Source: Bacteroidota bacterium
GTDB lineage: Bacteria; Bacteroidota; Ignavibacteria; Ignavibacteriales; Ignavibacteriaceae
DNA: 64,000 nucleotides
Assembly: GCA_021824145.1 (NCBI GenBank)
Contig: JAKALM010000008.1
Span: forward strand, 62,001 to 126,000
Reading direction: 5' to 3'
Both the position numbers and the translations under genes were made by a program. Below, piece after piece: positions 1 through 8,706 of this stretch. The first letter of the stretch is position 1. Each line of letters starts with the position of its first letter. Below the pieces are notes generated by a model. It did no database searches. It saw only the letters and a list, made by a program, of their open reading frames with translations, and was not told the origin of the DNA.

Positions 1-2
1 CC

Positions 3-1019
3 GAGGCTGTTCTTTCTGTTAAATATAGAATAACAACAAAAAATGGTTTAATGGCTGGCGGGCCAATGTATGTTCTAGAACGCGGATTAAAAAAGAAATG
101 GCTTGCTGTAATATTTGCAGTTTTTACTGCAATAACAGCTTTTGGAATTGGAAATATGGTTCAAGCAAATTCAATCTCTTCTTTAGTTAACGAAACATTT
201 AAAATTTCGCCATGGATTACAGGCGCTGTAATGACAGTGCTTACCGGAATTGTAATCATCGGCGGAATAAAATCGATAGCTAGCGTCTGTGAAAAATTAG
301 TCCCTTTTATGGCTGTGTTTTATATTCTTGGATGCATTTTACTTTTAATAATTAATTTTAATTCTCTACCAGCAACAATTCAATTAATATTTAGCAGTGC
401 ATTCAGTGGGCATGCTGTAGTTGGCGGATTTATCGGCGCAGGAATGCGCGAAGCAATCAGATATGGAATTGCAAGAGGATTATTTTCAAATGAATCTGGA
501 TTAGGAAGTGCGCCTATTGTTGCAGCAGCAGCCCAAACAAAAAATCCAATTCGCCAGGCTCTCGTTTCTTCTACTGGTACTTTTTGGGATACAGTTGTTG
601 TTTGCGCTTTAACTGGATTAGTTGTTGTAAATTCCGGCGAATGGATAAAAGGATTAAATGGAGCATCATTAACCAAAGCTGCATTTACAGATTTGCCAAT
701 TATCGGACCAATTGTTTTAACAATTGGACTTTTGACTTTTGTTTTCTCCACTATTTTGGGATGGTCTTATTACGGTGAAAAAGCAGCCGAATATTTATTG
801 GGTGAAAAAATTATAAAACCCTACCGTTGGCTGTGGGTTGTTTTTGTAATGATTGGCTCCGTTTTATCATTGAATATAGTTTGGTCTTTTGCAGATATAA
901 CAAACGGATTGATGGCTATACCAAATTTAATTTCTTTGATATTCTTAAATGGTGTTATTGTTGCCGAAACTAAAAAATACTTATGGAGCGGCAATATTGA
1001 TAAACCAGTTTCTGATTAA
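3..1019 (+). CDS. Alanine/glycine:cation symporter family (AGCS) protein, 5' end outside window
   Basis: Integral membrane symporter that takes up alanine or glycine with sodium. The reading frame is open from base 3, and the residues before the first ATG (EAVLSVKYR...) continue the family signature that leads into GGPMYVLERGL and KKKWLA. The gene therefore starts upstream of the window and the ATG at 51 is internal. Visible family features are the run of hydrophobic helices, the FSNESGLGSAPI segment and QTKNPIRQA, both strongly conserved in AGCS transporters. The remaining 338 codons would be roughly the C-terminal two thirds of a usual 450-540 residue protein. A strong hairpin terminator follows the stop. 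Family assignment is confident; the exact substrate is inferred from the family only. Confidence 0.9.
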   Translation, partial: EAVLSVKYRITTKNGLMAGGPMYVLERGLKKKWLAVIFAVFTAITAFGIGNMVQANSISSLVNETFKISPWITGAVMTVLTGIVIIGGIKSIASVCEKLVPFMAVFYILGCILLLIINFNSLPATIQLIFSSAFSGHAVVGGFIGAGMREAIRYGIARGLFSNESGLGSAPIVAAAAQTKNPIRQALVSSTGTFWDTVVVCALTGLVVVNSGEWIKGLNGASLTKAAFTDLPIIGPIVLTIGLLTFVFSTILGWSYYGEKAAEYLLGEKIIKPYRWLWVVFVMIGSVLSLNIVWSFADITNGLMAIPNLISLIFLNGVIVAETKKYLWSGNIDKPVSD

Positions 1020-1034
1020 TATTATTTAAAACAG

Positions 1035-1069
1035 AAATCGCTCACCATTTTTGATGAGCGATTTTGTTT
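1035..1069. terminator. Bidirectional intrinsic terminator between the AGCS symporter gene and gnd
   Basis: A perfect 10-bp inverted repeat (AAATCGCTCA / TGAGCGATTT) encloses a 10-base loop. T-rich sequence follows on the plus strand and A-rich sequence precedes it. It lies between two convergent genes, so it can serve both. Confidence 0.85.
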
Positions 1070-1081
1070 AAGACAACAACT

Positions 1082-2533
1082 TTACACATTGTAAGTTGAA
1101 GAAGCTGTTTCTCCTCCTCTGCCTGTCCAATTTGTATGGAAAAATTCACCTCTGGGTTTATCAATTCTTTCATACATGTGAGCACCAAAATAATCTCTTT
1201 GAGCTTGAAGAAGATTCGCAGGCAATCTTTCATTTCTGAAACCATCAAAATATTCCAAAGCAGTTGACATTGCCGGAATCCATATTCCATTTAAAACAGC
1301 TAAAGAAATAACTCTTCTCCAACTTACTTCAGCTTCTTCAATTTTAGATTTAAAAAATGGATCGAGTAGTAAATTAGATAAATTTGGATTATTATCGAAT
1401 GCTTCTTTTATTTTCCCTAAAAATGCTGAACGTATAATACAGCCGCCTCGCCACATCAATGCAATTCCGCCATAATTTAAATTCCAATTATTTTCTTTTG
1501 CCGCAGCTCTCATTAATAAATAACCTTGAGCATAAGAAACAAGTTTTGAAGCATAAAGCGCTTTTTCTAAATCTTTAATAAAAGATTTTTTATCTCCTTG
1601 GAAATTAATTTTTGGACTTTTAAAAAATTTTGCTGCTTCAATTCTTTCTTCTTTAAATGAAGATAAAGCCCTCCCAAAAACTGCTTCACCAATTAATGTT
1701 AATGGAACTCCTAAATCAAGTGCTGCAATTCCAGTCCATTTGCCGGTTCCTTTTTGCCCGGCTGTATCAAGAATTTTATCAACAAGCGGATTTCCGTCAG
1801 TATCTTTGAATGCAAGAATATCTCTTGTTATTTCAATTAAGTAACTATCTAATTCACCATTGTTCCATTCATTAAAAACTTGATGCATTTCTTCGGCACT
1901 CATTCCAAGAAGATTTTTCATTATTTGATACGATTCGGAAATTAACTGCATATCTCCATATTCAATTCCGTTGTGAACCATTTTTACAAAATGGCCGGCA
2001 CCATTTTCGCCAACCCAATCGCAGCAAGGTGATCCGTCTTCAACTTTAGCTGCAATTGATTGAAAAATTGGTTTAACATACTGCCATGCTTTCGGATTAC
2101 CTCCAGGCATTATTGAAGGGCCTTTTAACGCGCCTTCTTCGCCGCCGGAAACGCCAGTACCGATAAAAAGCAATCCTTTGCTTTCTAAAAATTTTGTTCT
2201 TCGAATTGAATCGGGATAATAAGAATTTCCGCCGTCAATAATTATATCTCCTTCATTCAAATAAGGTATAAGCATGTCAATAAAATCATCTACAGCTTTG
2301 CCGGCTTTTACCATCAACATAATTTTTCTTGGGCTTTTTAGAGAATCGACAAGTTCCTTAATAGAATGTGTCCCTATAATATTTTTATTTTTTGCTCTTC
2401 CATTTATAAATGAATCTACTTTTTCTACTGTCCGATTGAAAACAGCTACGGTAAATCCTTTACTTTCCATATTCAAAACTAAATTTTCGCCCATTACGGC
2501 CAAGCCGATTAGCCCAATATCTGCACTGCTCAT
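1082..2533 (-). CDS. gnd: 6-phosphogluconate dehydrogenase (NADP-dependent, decarboxylating)
   Basis: Cytosolic enzyme of the oxidative pentose phosphate pathway that converts 6-phosphogluconate to ribulose 5-phosphate and CO2 with reduction of NADP. The N-terminal Rossmann fold starts with GLAVMGENLVLNM. GTGVSGGEEGALKGPSIMPGG is the substrate-binding signature, HNGIEYGDMQ follows near residue 190, and the all-helical C-terminal domain carries DTAGQKGTGKWT. At 483 residues it matches the long dimeric type of the family. The ATG is preceded by GGAG with a 7-base spacer. No pentose phosphate neighbours are visible. The 5' leader holds an AAT trinucleotide repeat just upstream of the ribosome binding site. 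Confidence 0.97.
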   Translation of the reverse strand: MSSADIGLIGLAVMGENLVLNMESKGFTVAVFNRTVEKVDSFINGRAKNKNIIGTHSIKELVDSLKSPRKIMLMVKAGKAVDDFIDMLIPYLNEGDIIIDGGNSYYPDSIRRTKFLESKGLLFIGTGVSGGEEGALKGPSIMPGGNPKAWQYVKPIFQSIAAKVEDGSPCCDWVGENGAGHFVKMVHNGIEYGDMQLISESYQIMKNLLGMSAEEMHQVFNEWNNGELDSYLIEITRDILAFKDTDGNPLVDKILDTAGQKGTGKWTGIAALDLGVPLTLIGEAVFGRALSSFKEERIEAAKFFKSPKINFQGDKKSFIKDLEKALYASKLVSYAQGYLLMRAAAKENNWNLNYGGIALMWRGGCIIRSAFLGKIKEAFDNNPNLSNLLLDPFFKSKIEEAEVSWRRVISLAVLNGIWIPAMSTALEYFDGFRNERLPANLLQAQRDYFGAHMYERIDKPRGEFFHTNWTGRGGETASSTYNV

Positions 2534-2553
2534 TTAACAACTCCAAAAGTTTA

Positions 2554-2573
2554 AATAATAATAATAATAATAA
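2554..2573. repeat. AAT trinucleotide repeat in the gnd leader
   Basis: Six complete AAT units plus AA, located about 20-40 bases upstream of the gnd start codon and directly upstream of its GGAG ribosome binding site. Confidence 0.9.
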
Positions 2574-2653
2574 CTGAATAAGAATTATATAATTCGAATT
2601 AGATTTTATTGTATTCTTTAATTTACTCTGTAAATATACGAATAGTATATTTC

Positions 2654-2698
2654 TATTTTTCTTATTTCTCATTATGGTCAATTTGAAATCATTTTTAA
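2654..2698 (+). repeat. Copy 1 of a shared 45-base intergenic element
   Basis: Shares exact blocks TATTTTTCTTATT, TTATGG and AATCATTTTTAA, in the same order and spacing (one indel), with 4971-5016. Both lie on the plus strand in gene-free DNA upstream of lipoprotein genes. Function unknown: a promoter/operator or a small RNA are both possible. Confidence 0.55.
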
Positions 2699-2818
2699 CC
2701 GAAAAAATACTTCGACTAATATTTTCTATATATAAGTAATGAGAGAATGAACAATATTATTGGTTATTTATTCTAGTTGTTACAAAATAATGCATTATCT
2801 CAAAATGAATTAGCAGTT

Positions 2819-2843
2819 ATTACCTGATGACAGGTAATTTTTT
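2819..2843 (+). terminator. Orphan terminator-like hairpin
   Basis: 8-bp stem ATTACCTG / CAGGTAAT with the tetraloop ATGA, followed by a run of six T. No gene precedes it on the plus strand, so it would end either a short untranslated RNA or act as a leader attenuator for the lipoprotein gene at 2979. Confidence 0.6.
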
Positions 2844-2978
2844 CCCGAAACTTTTTTATTCAACTATTTCTAAAGTAAAATTTACAAAGCATAAATGGCA
2901 TAAACATTGGGCACGCTAAGGAGGCTTAAAAATATATCAGTTAAAAACAGAAAAATTTGTATCAATAAAGGATATAAC

Positions 2979-3560
2979 ATGAAACAAATAATTTTCTCAT
3001 TGTTTATCTCCGCTTTTTTAATTTTCATCGGATGCTCTGACAATGGAAATAGCATTGTTGATCCGGTTGAGTTGCAAACAGCACTAAATAAAAATAATGT
3101 TTCAGCTTTTGATATTGGAGATTTAGGTGCTGATGGACATCAAGTATCTGTTTCACAATTAATTGATGGTTCAAATGGTGGCGTAATTCAAATTTCAAAA
3201 ACTTATTGGAATGGAACTAATGATATTACTGTAATTGCTAAAATCAAATTTAGACCCAATTCATTTGATGGAGAGCCTCAAAATATTACTGCCACTACTA
3301 ACGATGAAGATGCTTCTATTACTTTTTCGCCAGCTCTAAAGTTTAATAAGATAGTAAAACTGAATCTTACATTCGTCGGCCTGGACTTAAAAAGCATGGG
3401 GTTAAATAAGAAAAATAAAGTAGATTTTTACTATATATCTGATGATGGTTCAAGAGAGTTAATTAAAAACCATGGGATTTCAATAAACGAAAAAGATGGT
3501 GAAATTTCTGTAAAAAATGCTGAGCTCCACCATTTTTCAAGATATGCATTCGCTCAATAA
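2979..3560 (+). CDS. Predicted lipoprotein of unknown function
   Basis: A signal peptide with lipobox (MKQIIFSLFISAFLIFIGC) places the lipidated Cys near residue 18, so the mature protein should sit in a membrane facing the periplasm or outside. The open frame extends to an ATG at 2907, but that would put 24 basic residues ahead of the signal peptide. The internal ATG at 2979 has AAAGGA in front and gives a normal lipoprotein start, so I chose it (193 residues). The mature part looks all-beta, with several VTVIAKIKF-type strands and a hydrophobic core, vaguely like ZU5-type or Ig-like modules in Ignavibacteria proteins. I do not recognise a characterised family. The next gene encodes a TPR protein 37 bases downstream. 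Confidence 0.75.
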   Translation: MKQIIFSLFISAFLIFIGCSDNGNSIVDPVELQTALNKNNVSAFDIGDLGADGHQVSVSQLIDGSNGGVIQISKTYWNGTNDITVIAKIKFRPNSFDGEPQNITATTNDEDASITFSPALKFNKIVKLNLTFVGLDLKSMGLNKKNKVDFYYISDDGSRELIKNHGISINEKDGEISVKNAELHHFSRYAFAQ

Positions 3561-3597
3561 TTTGTACTGAAACTAAATATATAAACAATTTTATGAG

Positions 3598-4851
3598 TTG
3601 AATTTGAAAAACTTTGGGAAAAATAGAGTAAAGATTTTAGAAAATATTCTTCATAAATTTTTTAGTAAAGATATTGCAAAAGAATTTATTTCGAAAATTT
3701 TTATCACAAAAACTTCAAATGAGAAAAATACCAATTTAAATTTTGACGATAACAATCAAGTTAATATTGAAATTAATAATTATTTAAAAATCACTTCGCA
3801 AATAGATTTAATAATAACATTTGCAGAAATCAATTTAACCCCAAACAAATTTTTAGAATTACTTTTACAGCTTGGAAACTTTTCAAAAACTACTTCTGAA
3901 TTTTCATCAGCGGTTTACATTTACGAAAAGATCTTCAGTATAACAAAAAGCAATAACAACTTATACAAAATAAAAGCTGAATCGTTATTAGCTTTAGGTG
4001 AAATTTTTAGTAAGCAAGCACTTTGGGAAATAAGTTTAAATTATATTAAAGAAGCACATTCACTTTATAAAAATTTTAACAATGTAAAAGGATTAGCAAA
4101 TTGTGAAAATCTCTTAGGCACTATTTATGGCGAAAATGGAAATTTGGATAAATCAAAAGTGCATTTTGAAAAAGCTTCTGTTTTGTTGAATAAAACTTCT
4201 GATAAAAGTTTGAAAGGCAAAATTGAAATTAACTTGGGAATTATAAATACGATTCAGAACAACTACGAATTCGCACTTAAAAATTATAAAAATGCTCTTC
4301 GTTATTTTGGTCCTAAAAAAGATGAAAAGCGAATTTCAGAAATTAGACACAATATTGGAATGCTGTATACTAAAACTCAAAAATATAATTTGGCGCTTCG
4401 AGAATTTAACAATAGTATAAAACTTTCTATTAAAAATGGTGATTTAACTACTTTGGGATTTTCTTATCTCAGTAAAGCATACATTTATGTTCAACAAAAA
4501 AATTACAAACTTAGCGAAGCTTTTTCAAATAAAGCTTTAGAAGTTTGCAATAAAATTAATGATAGACTTTCAATCGCAGATATATATAAATTAAAAGGAA
4601 TTATTTATCGTGAAAAGAAAGCCTTTACGCTTGCTGAAAATTATCTTCACACAAGCCTTAGAATTAATAAAGAGTTGAAAAATGAAATGAACAAAGCTGA
4701 AACTGAGTTTGAGCTTGGCGTTCTATATAATCGAATGAATAGAAAGAGTGAAAGCAAAAATTCCTTTTTGAGTGCTTTAAAATATTATTCAAATATTGGT
4801 GCACAACACGAAGCAAAAAAGATAAATGACTATTTAATTGATTTTAATTGA
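3598..4851 (+). CDS. Tetratricopeptide repeat protein
   Basis: Cytosolic-looking protein with no signal peptide, built mainly from TPR units of about 40 residues between residues 90 and 410. Repeating signatures include LLGTIYGENGNLDKSKVHFEKA, NIGMLYTKTQKYNLALREF and LGVLYNRMNRKSESKNSF (key residues G/Y, A, and the L-x-Y pattern). The long units resemble the TPR_12 type seen in scaffold proteins and in sensor regions of Bacteroidota regulators, but no output domain follows. The start is TTG at 3598 because no ATG is available near the N-terminus; a second TTG lies at 3604. Function beyond protein binding cannot be deduced. Confidence 0.8.
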   Translation: MNLKNFGKNRVKILENILHKFFSKDIAKEFISKIFITKTSNEKNTNLNFDDNNQVNIEINNYLKITSQIDLIITFAEINLTPNKFLELLLQLGNFSKTTSEFSSAVYIYEKIFSITKSNNNLYKIKAESLLALGEIFSKQALWEISLNYIKEAHSLYKNFNNVKGLANCENLLGTIYGENGNLDKSKVHFEKASVLLNKTSDKSLKGKIEINLGIINTIQNNYEFALKNYKNALRYFGPKKDEKRISEIRHNIGMLYTKTQKYNLALREFNNSIKLSIKNGDLTTLGFSYLSKAYIYVQQKNYKLSEAFSNKALEVCNKINDRLSIADIYKLKGIIYREKKAFTLAENYLHTSLRINKELKNEMNKAETEFELGVLYNRMNRKSESKNSFLSALKYYSNIGAQHEAKKINDYLIDFN

Positions 4852-4970
4852 ATCTATAAAATTTATTAAAGATAGTTTACCTTCTAAGAATTCATAAAAA
4901 CAAATTTTCATCTTTAAAAACCCCCTACATTTAAAATCACACCATAAACTTAATTCTTGTTGTGGTATTA

Positions 4971-5016
4971 TATTTTTCTTATTATTAATTATGGACATTT
5001 CAATAATCATTTTTAA
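4971..5016 (+). promoter_or_regulatory. Copy 2 of the shared 45-base element, upstream of the emfourin-like gene
   Basis: Same ordered blocks as 2654-2698, ending 18 bases before the ATG at 5035. Its position directly in front of the lipoprotein-protease operon makes a promoter or 5' leader element likely, but nothing in the sequence proves this. Confidence 0.45.
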
Positions 5017-5034
5017 TAATTTCAAAGGGCAGAT

Positions 5035-5484
5035 ATGTTTAAATTAGTAAAAACAGCAGCACTGTTACTTCTTTTCTTTCCGCTTGCATCATGCTCAAAC
5101 TCAAATTTATGCAGTACGAATAATAATTTTCGAATTGATTTCTATTCAGGCGGAGGATTTACTGGTATGGAATCAGGTATAACAATTTCGTGTGAAGGCT
5201 GGGCTAAATTCTGGAAGAGAAAGCCTAACTCAATTAAAGAAACCACAGATAGCGTAAGCGTTTCAAATGATTCAATGAAGAAAATATCTGAACTAATGAA
5301 AAATCCCGAGCTTTTTACTTACAACAATAAATACACTGGAAATTATACTATTCATTTAGTGTTGATGAAAGATATTCAAATTAATTCAATATCTTTTAAT
5401 CAATCTGAGCCGCCGGAAAATTTCCCTGAGTCAATGAAAGAGTTAATTTCAGAAATTAAAAATATTAAAAGTGATAATAAATAA
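5035..5484 (+). CDS. Small lipoprotein resembling emfourin, putative inhibitor of the adjacent M4 protease
   Basis: 149 residues. Lipobox (LLFFPLASC) with the lipidated Cys near residue 20. The mature part has the layout I associate with the emfourin (protealysin inhibitor) family: a first strand leading into a SGGGFTGM turn, a central acidic/helical segment with an L-x-x-F motif (KNPELFTYNN), a strand pair around GNYTIHLVLM, a short SISFNQ strand, and a C-terminal helix with PESMKELISEI. The gene ends 13 bases before a thermolysin-family protease, the genomic arrangement known for protealysin and emfourin. The family call is from memory of the pattern and needs a profile search. The inhibitory role and membrane anchoring outside the cell are inferences. 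Confidence 0.6.
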   Translation: MFKLVKTAALLLLFFPLASCSNSNLCSTNNNFRIDFYSGGGFTGMESGITISCEGWAKFWKRKPNSIKETTDSVSVSNDSMKKISELMKNPELFTYNNKYTGNYTIHLVLMKDIQINSISFNQSEPPENFPESMKELISEIKNIKSDNK

Positions 5485-5497
5485 TTAGGAGGATATT

Positions 5498-8400
5498 ATG
5501 AAAATTTTTCGATACTTTGTTTTTATACTGTCAGTTTCAATTATCGTAAATTCTTTTGCGGCGCAGCAAAACATTAAAAAAACTAAAAAGACTAATCTTC
5601 CTGCTTCAACTCAATCTCTTGTTTCACTGAATAAAAATTATAATAACATTTCTACTCGACTTTTAAGTTTCATGAACAAGTTAGGATTGAAACCATCAAC
5701 AACTAAACTATATACTGCTAATAAAACATTGGCTTCAAATCTAAACATTATGGGCGGAAAAATTTCTCTTCCCTCACCTTCGGTTTTAAATTCTAATGAA
5801 ATTAAAAATGTCATTTTAGATAATAAAAATGGAACTCCAAGATTGATTGAAGTAAAACCTCCGGCAGTTCAAAAAAGCAATTCAATTCAATCTATGAATA
5901 ATCCCGTTACTCAAGCCATGAACTTTATGATAGCGAATAAAGATTTACTAAAAATTTCTGACCCAGCTAATGAATTTAAATTAGAAAGTACAAAAAAAGA
6001 TGACCTTGGAATGACGCACGTTCGTTACGAACAAGTATACAAAGGCTTAGAGGTTTGGGGAAATGAAGTCTATGTTCATTTTGATAAACAAGGAAATATT
6101 TCTTCACTTACCGGAAGATTTGAACCAACACCGCTTTCAATTCAAGATATTTCAGGAAAAATTAATTCTTCAGATGCAGTTAATATTGCTGTAAATGAAT
6201 TGAAAGCAAGAATGACTGTCAGCGGTTTATCTGATCAGATTCAAAATTTATTAAAGTATCACGGGCCATCAGCAAGAAAAATTATTTGGTACGATCATCA
6301 GCAAATTCCGCATTTAGCATGGTTCGCTGAAGTTCGTTCGGGACTTTCACAAGATTGGTATTATTTTATTGATGCTCAAGATGGAACCATTTTAAATTTT
6401 TACAACAACGTTTGTTTTGACGGAGCAACAACCGGCAGCGGAACCGATCTAAATGGAGTTAACAGAACTTTTGGGACTTATCAAATTGGTTCTAATTATT
6501 ATATGATTGATGCATCGGAACCAATGTTTAATACAGGGCAATCTCAAATGCCATCCAATCCGGTTGGTGCAATTGTTTGCCTCGATTTACGCAACACAGA
6601 TTTAACTAGCAATGCACAATACTATTATGTAACTTCAACAAACAACCAGTGGAGTGATGCAACATCTATTTCAGCAAATTATAATGCAATTACAACTTAT
6701 AATTATTACCGTACTACATATAATAGAAATTCAATTGACAATAAAGGAATGACAATTTATTCAATTATTCATGTTACTGAAAACGGACAACCGATGGAAA
6801 ATGCTTTTTGGTCTGGAACAGTTATGTGTTACGGAGATGGCGGAACATACTTTAAACCATTAGCAGGTGGACTTGATGTTGCTGCACATGAAATGACACA
6901 TGGAGTTACTCAAAATACTTCCAACCTTGAATATCAGGATCAATCCGGCGCGTTGAATGAATCTATGTCGGACGTTTTTGGAAAATTAGTTGATACAACT
7001 ACATGGCAAATTGGTCCAACAGTAGTTAAAGACTTAACAACATTTCCATCCGGCGCCTTAAGAGATATGAGCAATCCACATAATGGCGGTAATCCAGGCG
7101 ATCCTTGTTGGCAGCCTGCAAATATGAGCGAATATGTTAACACAACTGATGATAACGGCGGTGTTCATGTTAACAGCGGAATTCCAAACTATGCATTTTA
7201 CTTTGTTGCTTCATCAATAGGAAGACCATCTGCTGGAAAAATTTGGTACAGAGCAGAAACAGTCTATTTAACTCACACTTCACAATTTATTGATGAAAGA
7301 ATTGCAACTGAAAAAGCTGCAACTGATCTTTTCGGTTCAACCAGCAATGAGCTTAATGCAGTAAAGAAAGCATGGGATAATGTTGGTGTTTACGAGAACA
7401 ACCCTACCCCGCCTCCGCCAACATCTCAAGTAATCGGACAAAATTGGGTACTTGCAGTTAACACAGATTACTTAAGTGACCCGAATTCAATTTATATGGC
7501 TAAAACTGTAATAAATTCAAATTCAGATTTTTCTGCTTTATCTCAAACTAAAGTATTAACAAGACCCGCAGTAACAGATACCTCAGGTTTAATTCTTTTT
7601 GTTGATCAGAATAATAATCTTAAAGCACTTTATGCGAATCCAAGTAATCCGCAAGAAACTATGCTTGATTCAACAGGTTATTGGTGGAGCGTTGCCATTG
7701 GACCGGGCTTAAATAGTTTTGCTCTAACATCAAAATATATTGATACAACAATTTATTATTTTGATCTTGTAGCAAATACAAATACTGCTTTTAAGATCAA
7801 AACACCATCTTATGATGTTGCTGACACAAAAACAGCTTTGTATGCTGATGCAATGTCGTTCGATCCGACTGGTCAATATCTAATGTTCGATGTATTTAAT
7901 CAAATTAAAAGCTCTACAGGCGATACGATAAGTTATTGGAGTATAAACTTACTCGATGTAAAATCCGGTAATATGGAAAGTGTATTTCCACCTCAAGCCA
8001 AAGGAATTGATATTGGCGATCCTTCATTCTCTAAAACTTCTCAAACTAGATTTACGTTTGATTATTGGAATACAAATAATAATACCTACAGCGTTTTAGC
8101 AGCAGATTTTAATACTGGCAAATCTGCAGTAGTAGCAACAACAAGTACACTTGGCTATCCTTCTTATTCCGGTGATGATAAAATAATTGTATATCATGAT
8201 AAACAAGTTATCTCATCGGCTACTCATGATGTTCTAAATCAGATGACTTTGCAAAGCGATTTCATTACCGGCACAGGTACGCCAACAAGCTATGTTACTG
8301 ATGCAACATTTCCAGTTTGGTTTGTTATCGGCAATAGAATTACGGACGTAAAGAAAGAACCCGGAACAATTCCTCAGACAATTTCGCTCGAGCAGAATTA

Positions 8401-8656
8401 TCCTAATCCATTTAATCCAAGCACTACAATTAACTACAGCATTAATAAACCAGAATTTGTTTCATTAAAGGTTTATGATATTTTAGGAAATGAAGTAGCT
8501 GATCTTGTAAATGGAATGCAATCGGCAGGAAATTATAGAGTTGAATTTAATACTCAACAATCTGAAAACCACAAACAGTTATCAAGCGGAATTTATTTCT
8601 ATCAACTTAAATCGGGAAGTTTTGTCCAAACAAAAAAGATGATTCTGATGAAGTAA
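5498..8656 (+). CDS. Secreted M4 (thermolysin-family) metalloprotease with beta-propeller-like region and T9SS sorting domain
   Basis: 1052-residue zinc endopeptidase. Order: signal peptide (1-22); FTP/PepSY-type propeptide (about 130-300, with YEQVYKGLEVWGNEVYVHF); catalytic domain (about 305-635); Pro-rich linker (NPTPPPPT); a repeat-rich region (about 645-950) resembling a TolB/WD40-like propeller; and a type A T9SS sorting domain (about 960-1052, LEQNYPNPFNPST). Zinc ligands and catalytic residues are visible: H464-E465-x-x-H468 in AAHEMTHGVTQ, third ligand E488 in ALNESMSDVFG, and H557 in GGVHVNSGIPN, matching thermolysin His231. A good AGGAGG site precedes the ATG. It lies 13 bases behind the emfourin-like lipoprotein, so the two should be co-transcribed. 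Probably surface-attached or released. Confidence 0.95.
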   Translation: MKIFRYFVFILSVSIIVNSFAAQQNIKKTKKTNLPASTQSLVSLNKNYNNISTRLLSFMNKLGLKPSTTKLYTANKTLASNLNIMGGKISLPSPSVLNSNEIKNVILDNKNGTPRLIEVKPPAVQKSNSIQSMNNPVTQAMNFMIANKDLLKISDPANEFKLESTKKDDLGMTHVRYEQVYKGLEVWGNEVYVHFDKQGNISSLTGRFEPTPLSIQDISGKINSSDAVNIAVNELKARMTVSGLSDQIQNLLKYHGPSARKIIWYDHQQIPHLAWFAEVRSGLSQDWYYFIDAQDGTILNFYNNVCFDGATTGSGTDLNGVNRTFGTYQIGSNYYMIDASEPMFNTGQSQMPSNPVGAIVCLDLRNTDLTSNAQYYYVTSTNNQWSDATSISANYNAITTYNYYRTTYNRNSIDNKGMTIYSIIHVTENGQPMENAFWSGTVMCYGDGGTYFKPLAGGLDVAAHEMTHGVTQNTSNLEYQDQSGALNESMSDVFGKLVDTTTWQIGPTVVKDLTTFPSGALRDMSNPHNGGNPGDPCWQPANMSEYVNTTDDNGGVHVNSGIPNYAFYFVASSIGRPSAGKIWYRAETVYLTHTSQFIDERIATEKAATDLFGSTSNELNAVKKAWDNVGVYENNPTPPPPTSQVIGQNWVLAVNTDYLSDPNSIYMAKTVINSNSDFSALSQTKVLTRPAVTDTSGLILFVDQNNNLKALYANPSNPQETMLDSTGYWWSVAIGPGLNSFALTSKYIDTTIYYFDLVANTNTAFKIKTPSYDVADTKTALYADAMSFDPTGQYLMFDVFNQIKSSTGDTISYWSINLLDVKSGNMESVFPPQAKGIDIGDPSFSKTSQTRFTFDYWNTNNNTYSVLAADFNTGKSAVVATTSTLGYPSYSGDDKIIVYHDKQVISSATHDVLNQMTLQSDFITGTGTPTSYVTDATFPVWFVIGNRITDVKKEPGTIPQTISLEQNYPNPFNPSTTINYSINKPEFVSLKVYDILGNEVADLVNGMQSAGNYRVEFNTQQSENHKQLSSGIYFYQLKSGSFVQTKKMILMK

Positions 8657-8664
8657 TTATTCAT

Positions 8665-8703
8665 TGTGAGGTTCACTATATATTTGTGAACCTCACATTT
8701 TTA
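8665..8703. terminator. Strong bidirectional terminator
   Basis: Perfect 12-bp inverted repeat (TGTGAGGTTCAC / GTGAACCTCACA) with a 9-base loop and a T-tract on the plus side. It separates the convergent protease and helicase genes. Confidence 0.92.
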
Positions 8704-8706
8704 TTA

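Larger units (their letters stand above)
2534..2978. other. Intergenic region between divergent gnd and a lipoprotein gene
   Basis: Very AT-rich, 445 bases. It holds an (AAT)n repeat at 2554-2573, a 45-base element at 2654-2698 that recurs at 4971-5016, and a terminator-like hairpin at 2819-2843 pointing along the plus strand with no gene in front of it. No convincing ORF was found. Confidence 0.6.

Noticed and set aside
2907-2978. N-terminal extension of the lipoprotein at 2979
   Set aside because: It would place 24 charged residues ahead of a normal signal peptide with lipobox; the internal ATG has the better ribosome site.
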